Positions 1 through 8,030 of a stretch of DNA of 64,000 nt are shown here, one piece after another (the stretch's first letter is position 1; the number at the start of each line of letters is the position of its first letter). This stretch comes from Nocardioides sp. GTDB lineage: Bacteria; Actinomycetota; Actinomycetes; Propionibacteriales; Nocardioidaceae. The DNA is taken from the NCBI RefSeq assembly GCF_014360585.1, contig NZ_JACIXG010000002.1:62001-126000 (forward strand), in the 5' to 3' direction. Below the pieces are notes generated by a model that saw only the letters and a program-made list of their open reading frames with translations, was not told the origin of the DNA and searched no databases. The position numbers and the translations under genes are program-made.

Positions 1-627
1 GCGCTCGACCGGCTCGGTGTGGTCGCGACCCGCGTGATCAACCAGAGCGGCGCCAACCTGACCACGGCGCTGGAGGAGCTGGCGCCGACGCTGCGCGAGC
101 TGGCCGACGCCGGCGACTCGCTGCCGCGCGGACTGATGATGGCGGCCAGCTTCCCGTTCCCGGAGAACGCCGCCGGCCTGGCGATGGGCGACTACTCCAA
201 CGCCCTGTTCCACATGGACCTCGACCTCGGCAAGCTGGTCGGCAGCCTCACCAACGGCGAGTCCAGCGGCATCGTGCCGCAGGTGTTCCAGATCTGCCTG
301 TCCTACTCCAAGGGCTGCCGGGCGATCCAGCCGCTGGCCAAGGCGCTGTGCGACCTGACCAACCTGCAGCTGGTCTGCTCGGTGGTCGGCAAGGAGGACA
401 CGAAGGCGAAGCCGGGGGAGAAGACGCCCAAGCTGCCCGACATCTCCGACCTGCTGCCCAAGAGCTCGACCTCGACCTCGACCAAGACGCCAGGACTCAA
501 CGGCCTGGTTCCCGAGATCACCGAAGGGCTCTCGACGCCCTCGGCGACCGAGACACCCACAGCCGAGCCGACGACCGGTGGCCTGACCGGTCTCCTCGAG
601 GGACTCCTGGGAGGGGGCACCAAATGA
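1..627 (+). CDS. MceE-like Mce-family protein, C-terminal fragment
   Basis: The reading frame is open from base 1, so the start lies outside the window. The visible part is the C-terminal half of a Mce protein: it keeps the family signature FPFPENAAGLAMGDYSNAL followed by a DLDL-type segment near residues 55-80, several cysteines near residues 98-128, and a Pro/Thr/Ser-rich tail. Mce proteins form the periplasmic or cell-wall substrate-binding part of lipid/sterol importers. It sits just before an mceF-like gene and overlaps it at ATGA (624-627), so it is most likely the fifth Mce subunit (MceE, usually a lipoprotein). The lipobox cannot be checked because the N-terminus is missing. The nearby fdxD and hsd4A genes suggest an Mce4-like cholesterol importer; that is inference. 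Confidence 0.82.
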   Translation, partial: ALDRLGVVATRVINQSGANLTTALEELAPTLRELADAGDSLPRGLMMAASFPFPENAAGLAMGDYSNALFHMDLDLGKLVGSLTNGESSGIVPQVFQICLSYSKGCRAIQPLAKALCDLTNLQLVCSVVGKEDTKAKPGEKTPKLPDISDLLPKSSTSTSTKTPGLNGLVPEITEGLSTPSATETPTAEPTTGGLTGLLEGLLGGGTK

Positions 628-1901
628 CGCGGAGCGTACGCACCAAGCTGGTCATCTTCCTTGTCCTCGCCGCGGTCGGGATCTTCTACGTCTCGGCCGC
701 CTACCTCGGCATCGTCGACCGCGTGCTCGGCCGGCACGTGAACGTCTCGGTCGACCTGCCGGCCTCCGGTGGCCTCTACGAGGGCAGCGAGGTCAACTAC
801 CGCGGCATCGGCATCGGCCGGGTGGCCACCATGAAGGTCACCGAGGAGGGCGTCCGCGCCGAGCTGGAGCTCGACCCCGGCACCGAGGTGCCGAGGAACG
901 CCAAGATCGAGGTCCACAACCTCTCGGCGGTGGGGGAGCAGTACATCAACTTCATCCCCGACTCGGCCGCCGGCCCCTACCTCGCCGAGGGCGATGTGGT
1001 GAGCGCCGGGCCCGAGTCGATGCCCGGCACCACCGATCAGCTGCTCACCGAGCTGGACAGCTTCACCACCTCGATCGACGGCGAGGACCTGAGCACCGTC
1101 GTGGCCGAGCTCGGCACGCTGTTCCGCGGCAACGCCGAGAACCTGCGTACGCTGCTCGACTCGGGTGCCACGCTGGTCGATGAGGCCTCCGCGCACCAGA
1201 AGGAGACCGTGCGCCTCCTCGAGACCAGCCAGACCGTCCTCCAGACGCAGAAGGACCACAGCGGTGACATCCGCGAGTTCGCGGACGGGCTCGAGGAGGT
1301 CACCGCGACCTTGGACAAGCGTGACCCGGAGCTGCGCGAGATCCTGCAGGGCGGCGAGGCGACGGCGGTCCAGGTGCAGTCGCTGGTCGACGGCCTGCAG
1401 CCGCTCCTACCCGTGTTCCTGGCCAACCTCACCACCGTCAACGAGGTGCTCACCGCCCGGCTCCCCGCGATCGAGCAGACTCTGGTGACCTTCCCGCAGG
1501 TCGTGGCGACGGGGTGGACCGGCTCACCCGGTGACGGCTACGGTCACCTCTCGATGGGCTTCGTCTACACCACACCGCCGTGCCAGGAGGGCTATAAGCC
1601 CCCTGACCAGTGGATCCCCGGCACCGTGATGGAGGACCAGCCGCTCTACCCGGCCAAGTGCACCGACAAGCGCGCGCAGCCCGACTACGAGGGCGACAAC
1701 CCGATCATGCAGCGGGGTGTCAACATGGTGCCGAAGCCCGAGGGCGTCGAGAAGTACGTGACGAGCTACGACCCCAAGACCGGCCGCACCAAGCTCCCCG
1801 ATGGAAAGACGGTCACGATGTCCGCCCCGACCGATGACGGAGGCCTGGTCTCCGCCCTGTCCGACGACTCCTGGCGATCGATGATCCTGGGAGAGGAGTG
1901 A
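624..1901 (+). CDS. MceF-like Mce-family protein
   Basis: A 425-residue protein. The start is the ATG at 624, which overlaps the upstream stop as ATGA; the frame is open further upstream but only as an antiphase shadow. One N-terminal membrane segment (about residues 8-28) is followed by the MCE domain with the pattern SGGLYEGSEVNYRGIGIGRV, a long helical middle region, and a C-terminal domain with the motif PGDGYGHLSMGFVYTTPPC. This order is typical of the last Mce subunit (MceF). In mycobacteria the six Mce proteins work with YrbE permeases and the Mkl ATPase to import lipids, Mce4 importing cholesterol. Two Mce-associated proteins follow with overlapping ends, which marks the 3' end of the operon. 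Confidence 0.88.
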   Translation: MTRSVRTKLVIFLVLAAVGIFYVSAAYLGIVDRVLGRHVNVSVDLPASGGLYEGSEVNYRGIGIGRVATMKVTEEGVRAELELDPGTEVPRNAKIEVHNLSAVGEQYINFIPDSAAGPYLAEGDVVSAGPESMPGTTDQLLTELDSFTTSIDGEDLSTVVAELGTLFRGNAENLRTLLDSGATLVDEASAHQKETVRLLETSQTVLQTQKDHSGDIREFADGLEEVTATLDKRDPELREILQGGEATAVQVQSLVDGLQPLLPVFLANLTTVNEVLTARLPAIEQTLVTFPQVVATGWTGSPGDGYGHLSMGFVYTTPPCQEGYKPPDQWIPGTVMEDQPLYPAKCTDKRAQPDYEGDNPIMQRGVNMVPKPEGVEKYVTSYDPKTGRTKLPDGKTVTMSAPTDDGGLVSALSDDSWRSMILGEE

Positions 1902-2494
1902 GTCCCGTGCCTGAACCTGCCGAGCTGGCCCACAATCGCCTCGACGTCAAGATGTCCGTCGCCAGACTGGGGCGGGTCAACACCGTCCTCGCGGCGGTGG
2001 TGGTGATCCTGGTGGTGCTCGCGGCGGCGGTCTTCATCGGTGGCGCCCGGGTGCTGCCGTGGACGACGCCCGCCGAGGCTGCGGCCGCCGACTACGACGA
2101 GGTGAAGTCCGTCGCCGAGGACGGGGTGATCGCCTTCCTCGACGTCGACTATCGGGACATGGACCCGCGGATCCAGGCGGTCAAGGAGATCTCGACCGGC
2201 ACCTTCGGCAAGGAGTACACAGCCATCGCCGAGCAGATCCGGCAGGCCGCGATCCCCGCCCAGACCGTCTCGAAGGGCAAGGTCAAGCAGGTCGGCATCC
2301 GCGCGATCGGTTCGAAGAAGGCGGTCGTGCTGGTCGCCGTGGACTCGGTCGTGACCAGCAGCCAGACAGCTGAGCTGAAGAAGAGCGACACCTGCCCCTA
2401 CGACGGAGCGAAGTGCTCGAAGTACCGGTTCAAGGTGTCGCTGGACAAGACGAAGGACGGATGGCGCATGTCCGACCTGGCAGGAGTCAACTGA
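1898..2494 (+). CDS. Mce-associated membrane protein (Mas/Mam type)
   Basis: A 198-residue protein starting at GTG 1898, which overlaps the mceF stop as GTGA and has a GAGAGGA-type ribosome site just upstream; a second GTG at 1907 is a less likely start. A short cytoplasmic tail is followed by one hydrophobic segment (about residues 29-49, VNTVLAAVVVILVVLAAAVF) and an exported domain with the YDEVKSVAEDGVIAFLDVDY and FGKEY patterns seen in Mce-associated proteins. In mycobacteria these small proteins stabilise Mce complexes and are encoded directly after mceF. Two cysteines near the end (CPYDGAKC) may form a disulphide. Confidence 0.85.
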   Translation: MSPVPEPAELAHNRLDVKMSVARLGRVNTVLAAVVVILVVLAAAVFIGGARVLPWTTPAEAAAADYDEVKSVAEDGVIAFLDVDYRDMDPRIQAVKEISTGTFGKEYTAIAEQIRQAAIPAQTVSKGKVKQVGIRAIGSKKAVVLVAVDSVVTSSQTAELKKSDTCPYDGAKCSKYRFKVSLDKTKDGWRMSDLAGVN

Positions 2495-3357
2495 TGACGG
2501 GCGTACGAGCGAACGGATCGGTCTCCGCCGGCCAGAAGGAGTGCCCCTTCTGCGCGGAGACGATCAAGGCAGCCGCGATCAAGTGCCGTTACTGCGGCTC
2601 CGACCTGCTGCCTCCGACCGACGAGCCAGAGACCCCGGACGTACGCGGCGGGGACGATGAGCCGGAGGAGAGCGAGGACTCCGCGGCCGCACCCGATGAC
2701 GCGGAGACCGAGGCAGAGTCTCAAGCTGAGGATGAGGGTGAGGGTTCACCCGAGGCGCGTGGAGGCTTCGCCGAGCGGTGGCTGGGTGATGGCAGCCGGA
2801 AGCTGACAGCCGTTCTCGGCGTACTCGTCCTGGTGGCCGGCGGCGCGCTGTGGCTGGCTGTCGATCAGGCGTCGAAGGATGACGTGGCGCCGGGCGGTGA
2901 GCTGACCGCGGCCGGTTCCCGGGCGGCGATCATGGAGCACTCGGTCGGGCTGACGCAGACGGTGATGTCCTACCAGGCCGCGAGCGCGGAGAAGGACATC
3001 GCGGCGGCGAAGAAGCTGATGACGCCGGCGATGCAGAAGGACTACGAGAAGACGCTCCCCGGCGAGGACAAGCGCAAGGAGCAGGCAGACCTGGGCATCA
3101 AGGTCGACGCCGAGGTGGCGCCGCTCTCCGAAGACGGCGCCAAGGCGGCCGAGGAGGGCAAGGCCTGTGTCGACGAGGACTGTGCCGCCTCGATCATCTC
3201 GGCCACCGAGGACACCGCGTCGGTGCTGCTCTTCGTCAACCAGAGCGCGACCGCGCCGAAGACGAAGAACACCGTGGTCAGCCCGACCTGGGAGGTACTG
3301 ACGCTGGTGAAGGACGACGGTGGCTGGCTGATCTCCGAGATGAAGGCTGCTTCCTAG
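2494..3357 (+). CDS. Mce-associated membrane protein with N-terminal zinc ribbon
   Basis: A 287-residue protein starting at ATG 2494, overlapping the upstream TGA. Three parts are visible: a zinc ribbon at about residues 14-32 (CPFCAETIKAAAIKCRYCG, two CxxC knuckles), a strongly acidic linker (about 35-85), and one membrane segment (about 103-123, LTAVLGVLVLVAGGALWLAV) followed by a Mas-like exported domain with two cysteines (CVDEDC). The N-terminal ribbon would be cytoplasmic and the C-terminal domain outside. The last part resembles the previous gene's product, so both are read as Mce-associated proteins. The zinc ribbon of the UPF0547 kind is an unusual addition to this family. Translational coupling puts it in the mce operon. 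Confidence 0.75.
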   Translation: MTGVRANGSVSAGQKECPFCAETIKAAAIKCRYCGSDLLPPTDEPETPDVRGGDDEPEESEDSAAAPDDAETEAESQAEDEGEGSPEARGGFAERWLGDGSRKLTAVLGVLVLVAGGALWLAVDQASKDDVAPGGELTAAGSRAAIMEHSVGLTQTVMSYQAASAEKDIAAAKKLMTPAMQKDYEKTLPGEDKRKEQADLGIKVDAEVAPLSEDGAKAAEEGKACVDEDCAASIISATEDTASVLLFVNQSATAPKTKNTVVSPTWEVLTLVKDDGGWLISEMKAAS

Positions 3358-3403
3358 ATCTCATCAGGCAGTCCCTTCAAGGGTCCGTCTCGTCTTGTTA
3401 TGG

Positions 3404-3417
3404 TAGAACAGGTTCTA
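3404..3417. promoter_or_regulatory. KstR operator (exact match)
   Basis: TAGAACAGGTTCTA fits TnnAACnnGTTnnA, the known KstR consensus, at every fixed base. It lies 23 bases before the PPOX gene that heads the fdxD-hsd4A operon, so that operon should be repressed by KstR until steroid-derived CoA esters appear. Confidence 0.85.
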
Positions 3418-3440
3418 GTTTCATCGCTCGAGGAGGGCAC

Positions 3441-3917
3441 ATGGCCGGCTCCCGCCAGTCCGTACAGCTGACCGAGGCCGAGATCGAGGACTTCCTCGGC
3501 TCGCAGATGAAGGTGCAGGTCGCGACCGTGGGCGCAGACGGGGCTCCGCACCTGACCACGCTGTTCTATGTGCTCGACGAGGGCAGGATCGCGTTCTGGA
3601 CCTACGGGTCCTCGCAGAAGGTCCGCAACCTGCGACGTGACCCGCGGGTCACCTGCCTGGTCGAGGACGGTGAGGACTACTTCGAGCTGCGCGGGGTGAG
3701 CATCACCGGCAAGGCGCGTCTCGTCGAGGACTACGAGGAGATCAAGGCTCTCGGGTCGCAGGTGATGGCCCGGATGGCCGGCGGTGCCGATCTGGGCGAC
3801 CTGGGCGAGGACCTGGTCTCGAAGCAGGCCCACAAGCGCGTCGGCATCGTCATCGAGCCCGACAAGGTCGCAAGCTGGGACCACCGCAAGCTGGGTGCCC
3901 TGCCCGGCCAAGGATGA
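3441..3917 (+). CDS. PPOX-class (F420/flavin) split-barrel protein
   Basis: A 158-residue protein of the pyridoxamine 5'-phosphate oxidase-like split-barrel family. Visible signs are VQVATVGADGAPHLTTLFYV near residues 31-50, WTYGSSQKVRNLRRDPRV near 60-77, and a C-terminal segment ending in DHRKLGAL. The family binds FMN or F420 and reduces small substrates; actinobacterial members are often F420-dependent. The start is the ATG at 3441 behind GAGGAGGG. It is the first gene after a KstR box and is followed 19 bases later by a ferredoxin and then two steroid dehydrogenases, so a redox role on a steroid intermediate is likely; the substrate is unknown. Confidence 0.75.
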   Translation: MAGSRQSVQLTEAEIEDFLGSQMKVQVATVGADGAPHLTTLFYVLDEGRIAFWTYGSSQKVRNLRRDPRVTCLVEDGEDYFELRGVSITGKARLVEDYEEIKALGSQVMARMAGGADLGDLGEDLVSKQAHKRVGIVIEPDKVASWDHRKLGALPGQG

Positions 3918-3936
3918 AGAGTTCAAGGAGACGGAC

Positions 3937-4131
3937 ATGGCAAAGGTGATCGCGGACTTCGACCTGTGCGAGTCCAACGGGATGTGCGAGGCGTTCGCGC
4001 CCGACGTGTTCGAGATCGATGACGACGACTACCTGCAGATCGCGGACCCGGCGGTGACCGACGAGAACCGCGACCGCGTCGAGCAGGCCGTGGCCGGCTG
4101 TCCCAAGGCGGCCCTGAGGATCGAGGAGTAG
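3937..4131 (+). CDS. fdxD: 3Fe-4S ferredoxin, FdxD-like
   Basis: A 64-residue ferredoxin starting at ATG 3937 behind AAGGAG. Cysteines at positions 11, 17 and 55 (LCESNGMC and GCPKAAL) match the single-cluster 3Fe-4S type that serves bacterial P450s and Rieske oxygenases. Its length and sequence agree with mycobacterial FdxD (Rv3503c), which is also beside hsd4A in that genus. It may donate electrons to CYP125 or another steroid oxygenase of the cluster; that pairing is inference. Confidence 0.88.
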   Translation: MAKVIADFDLCESNGMCEAFAPDVFEIDDDDYLQIADPAVTDENRDRVEQAVAGCPKAALRIEE

Positions 4132-4137
4132 CGGCAC

Positions 4138-5025
4138 GTGAGCGTCGATCTGAGTGGGAAGGTCGCGATCGTCACCGGATCCGGTGCCGGTCTGGGGCGG
4201 GCGGAAGCAGTCGCGCTGGCCCGGGCGGGCGCCCGGGTGGTGCTCAACGACCTGCCGGGCGCGGCCGAGGAGGCCGCCGAGGAGATCCGCGGGTTCGGCG
4301 GCGAGGCGGTGATAGCGGCGGGCGACGTGAGCGACCGCGCGACCGCGGACGCGATGATGGCCGCGGCCGTCGACGGGTTCGGTGGCCTCGACATCGTGGT
4401 CAACAACGCGGGCATCACCCGCGACAAGATGCTCTTCAACATGTCCGACGAGGAGTTCGACCTCGTCGTACGTGTGCACCTGCGCGGCCACTTCCTGCTG
4501 ACTCGCAACGCCTCGGCCCACTGGCGGTCGGTCGCCAAGTCGTCCGGCGCGCCGGTCGACGCCGCGGTGGTGAACACCTCCTCGGAGGCGTTCCTGTCCG
4601 GCCCGCCGGGACAGGCCAACTACGGCGCCGCGAAGGCCGGGATCACGGCGCTGACGATGTCGACCGCACGCTCGATGGGCCGCTCCGGCGTACGTGCCAA
4701 CGCCATCTGCCCGCGGGCGGCGACGGCGATGACCGAGGGCGTGCTCTCGGGTGACTCCTACGGTGCCGAGCACGTGGCGCCGCTGGTCACCTATCTCGCC
4801 TCCCCGGCCGCTGCCGCGATCACCGGGCAGGTGTTCGTCGTCTACGGCGGGATGATCGCCGTCCTGGCGCCGCCCACGGTGGCCGAGCGGTTCGACAACG
4901 CCGCCTGGGATCTGGACTCGCTCGACAAGCAGGTCGGCGGCTGGTTCGCCGACCGTGACCCCGAGGCCGGGTTCTCGGCCGACTCGATCATGCAGCTGAA
5001 GCTGAAGGACCAAGAGGAGCAGTGA
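4138..5025 (+). CDS. hsd4A: Steroid SDR: 3-hydroxyacyl-CoA / 17beta-hydroxysteroid dehydrogenase (Hsd4A/ChsB1-like)
   Basis: A 295-residue short-chain dehydrogenase starting at GTG 4138, six bases after the ferredoxin stop. The Rossmann motif is TGSGAGLGRAEA (about residues 13-25), followed by NNAG near 90, the catalytic Ser in NTSSEAF, and Tyr/Lys in ANYGAAKAG. It closely resembles mycobacterial Rv3502c (Hsd4A, also called ChsB1), which oxidises the 22-hydroxy CoA thioester of the cholesterol side chain and can act as a 17beta-hydroxysteroid dehydrogenase. The C-terminal extension of about 45 residues (ERFDNAAWDLDSLDKQ onward) is typical of that group. The context beside fdxD matches mycobacteria. 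Confidence 0.85.
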   Translation: MSVDLSGKVAIVTGSGAGLGRAEAVALARAGARVVLNDLPGAAEEAAEEIRGFGGEAVIAAGDVSDRATADAMMAAAVDGFGGLDIVVNNAGITRDKMLFNMSDEEFDLVVRVHLRGHFLLTRNASAHWRSVAKSSGAPVDAAVVNTSSEAFLSGPPGQANYGAAKAGITALTMSTARSMGRSGVRANAICPRAATAMTEGVLSGDSYGAEHVAPLVTYLASPAAAAITGQVFVVYGGMIAVLAPPTVAERFDNAAWDLDSLDKQVGGWFADRDPEAGFSADSIMQLKLKDQEEQ

Positions 5026-5783
5026 TGGCACGTCTCGACGGCAAAATCGCGATCGTCACCGGTGGCGCACAGGGTCAGGGAGCCGCCATCGCGCGCGGCT
5101 TCGTCGCCGAGGGTGCGAAGGTGGTGATCGCCGACGTGGCCGACGAGCCGGGCAAGCTGCTCGCCGACTCCCTGGGCGAGTCGGCACTCTTCGTGCACCA
5201 CGACGTCAGCTCGGAGGAGTCCTGGACGGCATTGGTGGCCGCGACGGCCGCGACGTACGGTCCGGTCAACGTCCTCGCCAACAACGCCGGCATCCTGCGC
5301 TTCGGTGAGATCCTCACCCAGCCGGTCGAGGAGTTCGAGCTGCTGTGGCGGGTCAACACGCTCGGCTGCTTCCTCGGGATGCGCTCGGTGATCTCCACGA
5401 TGAAGGAGAACGGCGGCGGCTCGATCATCAACGCCTCCTCGATCGAGGGTCTGGCCGGGATGGCGTTCGTGGCCGGCTACACCTCCACCAAGTTCGCCAT
5501 CCGCGGCATGACCAAGGCCGCCGCCCTCGAGCTCGGCCCCAGCGGCATCCGGGTCAACTCCGTCCATCCGGGCATGATCGACACGTCCATGACTCGCGGC
5601 GTCGGCGCCGATGACGCCGCGATGGAGTTCGGCGCGTCCAAGGTCGCCCTCAAGCGCGTCGGCCACCCCGAGGACATCGCCCCGCTCTACGTCTACCTGG
5701 CCTCGGACGAGTCGAGCTTCGTCACCGGTGCCGAGATCGCCATCGACGGCGGTGCCACCGCCACCCACGCCTTCGGCGGCTGA
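5025..5783 (+). CDS. SDR, 3alpha/20beta-hydroxysteroid dehydrogenase-like
   Basis: A 252-residue SDR. The ATG at 5025 overlaps the upstream TGA; a GTG three bases earlier is possible. It has the cofactor motif TGGAQGQGAA, NNAG near residue 86, Ser in NASSIEGLAG, Tyr-x3-Lys in GYTSTKFAIRGM, and a C-terminal DGGATA. The sequence is close to FabG3 (Rv2002), a 3alpha(20beta)-hydroxysteroid dehydrogenase, especially through SIEGLAG and LELGPSGIRVNS. It closes the KstR-box operon that begins at 3441. Its exact steroid position specificity cannot be read from sequence. Confidence 0.8.
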   Translation: MARLDGKIAIVTGGAQGQGAAIARGFVAEGAKVVIADVADEPGKLLADSLGESALFVHHDVSSEESWTALVAATAATYGPVNVLANNAGILRFGEILTQPVEEFELLWRVNTLGCFLGMRSVISTMKENGGGSIINASSIEGLAGMAFVAGYTSTKFAIRGMTKAAALELGPSGIRVNSVHPGMIDTSMTRGVGADDAAMEFGASKVALKRVGHPEDIAPLYVYLASDESSFVTGAEIAIDGGATATHAFGG

Positions 5784-5790
5784 TCCACCC

Positions 5791-5907
5791 CTGGCCGAGG
5801 CGTCACCCGCGTCGGCCGAGGCGCCACTCCAGTCGGCCGAGACGTCACCTACGTCGGCCGAGTGGGCACCGCGGTGCCCACTCGGCCGACGGGAGTGACG
5901 TCTCGGC
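5791..5907. repeat. Tandem repeat running into a large palindrome
   Basis: Four degenerate 20-21 bp units each built on GTCGGCCGAG begin at 5791, 5811, 5832 and 5853. The last units form a large inverted repeat centred at 5871/5872: a perfect inner palindrome of 38 bp (5853-5890), then a 4-base mismatch, then outer arms GCCGAGACGTCAC (5836-5848) and its complement (5895-5907). The segment starts 7 bases after the SDR stop, so it could fold as a terminator-like cruciform, but it has no T tract. Confidence 0.85.
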
Positions 5908-5997
5908 GTGGTGAGTCGGCCCCACGAGAGACCGGTCTCCGGCATACTGCCGCAGGAAGGTTTCAGTCAGCGGGGACGAACCGAAGGCGATCAGAAC

Positions 5998-7209
5998 TTG
6001 TCTCGATGGCGCAGCGCGATCGCCACCTTTGCGGTGCTCAGCGTCTTCGCGTTCCTCTACAGCCTGGCCCTGGCGATCCCCGTCCACGTCGGCGACGTCT
6101 CGGCTCTGTGGAGCTCGCGTGGCCACGTCTGGTTCGGAGACGTGCTGGGCCGGATGGTCGAAGGGTTCAGGTTTCTGTGGGGCTCGGCGGTGATGGTCGA
6201 GGGGTATCCCGTCGCGCCCGCCTCCGGGTGGCCGACGGTGGTGTTCGTCGCCCTGCTCGCCGGACTGGTCTACGCCAGCCTGCGGACCGGCTCCGAGGGC
6301 GCCTTCGCCGTCGCCGGCCGGGTGCTGTGCGCGAGCGTGCTCGCGGGCGGACTGACGAACCTCTTCGTCGTCGTCCAGACGGTCCGGGGGATCCGCGGCG
6401 GGCTGGAGTCGTTGCCGACGGTCATCTGGGCGCTGCCCGGTGACGGGATCTGGCTCGGTCTGGTGGTGGGAGTCTTCGGGGGCTATGTGGCGTACGCGGC
6501 CTCGGCGTTCGCGGCGCTCGCAGCGATCGCCCTGCGCGGTGATGGCGGAACCGGTGATTCCGTCCGAGCGGCGGAGGCGCCCAAGACAGCGCTCAAGACA
6601 TCGGCCGGGCGGGCGCGGGCGGCGCGGATCGCCACGTGGGGCGCGTTGCCGACACTCGTGCTGGCGCTCGTCGGCGGGTTCGTCTGGGACTACGGCCCGG
6701 ACGCCGACCCGTACGGGGCGGAGATCAGCCCGCGCCAGGCCTGGGTTCGCCTGGTCTGGTTCGCCCACGCCAGCCTGTCGGCCCCGAACGACCCATACGC
6801 GCTCGGCGGCAGCTTCGAGACGTCGGTCTGGCTGCCGCGTGCGGTGACCTCTGCCGTTCTGGTGATGCTGGTGTGGCTGGCGATCTACCTGGTCGTGGCG
6901 CGCTGGCCACCCGAGGGTGGTCCGGGTGCGCTCGGCATCGTCGTGCAGTGCTGGGGCCTGGTGGCGGTGCTCGCCGCCACTGTCGGACTGCTCGAGGGTG
7001 CGTTCGTGCAGCAGCCGGAGTTCGCTGGCTTGGCGCACTACTGGGCCCTCGAGACCGCCGCCGACGGGGTGCGGTTCGCTGCCTGCTTCGGGTGGCTGAC
7101 CGGCGTCGCAGTGCTCCTCGCCCACCGACTCTCGAGAGGAGCGCAGACCGATGTCGAAGCAGTCGAAGCGGCCGAAACAGTCGAAGCGGTCGAAGCAGAG
7201 GTCGGCTAA
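5998..7209 (+). CDS. Polytopic membrane protein of unknown function
   Basis: I do not recognise this family. From the likely TTG start at 5998 (behind GAAGGCG) it has 403 residues. The frame is open to GTG 5908, but that part lies against the palindrome and lacks a ribosome site. About eight hydrophobic segments are visible, the first at the very N-terminus (ATFAVLSVFAFLYSLALAI) and the last near residues 365-385. Ala/Gly/Val dominate. A polar loop around residues 182-205 separates helices 4 and 5. The C-terminus is an acidic repeat (VEAVEAAETVEAVEAE) that lies entirely inside the overlap with the next gene. No KstR box precedes it. It may form a pair with the next product. Confidence 0.6.
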   Translation: MSRWRSAIATFAVLSVFAFLYSLALAIPVHVGDVSALWSSRGHVWFGDVLGRMVEGFRFLWGSAVMVEGYPVAPASGWPTVVFVALLAGLVYASLRTGSEGAFAVAGRVLCASVLAGGLTNLFVVVQTVRGIRGGLESLPTVIWALPGDGIWLGLVVGVFGGYVAYAASAFAALAAIALRGDGGTGDSVRAAEAPKTALKTSAGRARAARIATWGALPTLVLALVGGFVWDYGPDADPYGAEISPRQAWVRLVWFAHASLSAPNDPYALGGSFETSVWLPRAVTSAVLVMLVWLAIYLVVARWPPEGGPGALGIVVQCWGLVAVLAATVGLLEGAFVQQPEFAGLAHYWALETAADGVRFAACFGWLTGVAVLLAHRLSRGAQTDVEAVEAAETVEAVEAEVG

Positions 7210-8026
7210 GGCCGCCGCTCCGCGGGAGGACGGGCAGGCGCGGCTGACCTCGCTGGCGAAGAAGCCCGTCACGTGGGTCGTGGGCGTGATCCTGGTCGCG
7301 CTGGGTGCGACCTTCAGCTCCGGCCTGCAGAGCATGTTCGCCGGCCTCATGCCCGACGGCTGGAGCGAGCCGGGCAGCGGCATCAAGGTGGTTGACGTAC
7401 GCCGTAAGCCGCTGAGTGGACCGGTGCTGATCCCGCAGGCGGAGTCGGCGAAGTTCAGTGACCAGGCCGATGCCCGGGAGAAGGTCAACGATCCCGAATG
7501 GGAGGCGCAGCACGAGTGGTACGCCGCCGGCCGGATCACCTGGGAGGTGACCATCGTCGGGCGACACAGCGACCCGGTCGTGATCACCGACCTGCGCCCC
7601 GAGCGGACCGGGCCGTGCACGGAACGGCTCGAGGACGGCGTACTCGTCGACGACGTCCCCCAGGGCGAGAGCAAGAAGATCGCGCTGAAGACTGCCATCG
7701 ACGCGAAGGTGCCGCAGCTGACCTCGGTCGCTGACGGCTCGGCGTACTTCGACGACGGGACCATCACGCTCGCCAAGGGCGAGACGGTGGTGATCTCGAT
7801 CCAGGCGACGAGTGCCGGACCGACCTGTGAATGGGTGCTCGAGGCCGACTACGTCGACCACGGTGAGCGCGAGTCGATGACGATCGAAGGGCCTGGCGAC
7901 CGCCCGTTCGCCATCACCGGCTTCATCGAGGACCGAGGCTACGACCTCACCTGGGGCTTCGGCTGCAACGACCGCGCGGTCTCCGCCGAGGAGGCCACCT
8001 CGGGCGACCTGCCGCCTAAGTGCTGA
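7151..8026 (+). CDS. Single-span membrane protein with basic N-terminus, unknown function
   Basis: A 291-residue protein starting at ATG 7151 behind GAGAGGAG. It overlaps the previous gene by 59 bases in another frame. The N-terminus is a Lys/Ser/Gln repeat (MSKQSKRPKQSKRSKQRSAK), followed by one membrane segment (about residues 40-60, PVTWVVGVILVALGATF) and an outward domain of about 220 residues containing four or so cysteines (GPC, PTCEW, GFGCND, PPKC at the very end) that could form disulphides. No catalytic motif is visible. Overlap and spacing suggest co-translation with the polytopic protein upstream. Confidence 0.65.
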   Translation: MSKQSKRPKQSKRSKQRSAKAAAPREDGQARLTSLAKKPVTWVVGVILVALGATFSSGLQSMFAGLMPDGWSEPGSGIKVVDVRRKPLSGPVLIPQAESAKFSDQADAREKVNDPEWEAQHEWYAAGRITWEVTIVGRHSDPVVITDLRPERTGPCTERLEDGVLVDDVPQGESKKIALKTAIDAKVPQLTSVADGSAYFDDGTITLAKGETVVISIQATSAGPTCEWVLEADYVDHGERESMTIEGPGDRPFAITGFIEDRGYDLTWGFGCNDRAVSAEEATSGDLPPKC

Positions 8027-8030
8027 TCGT

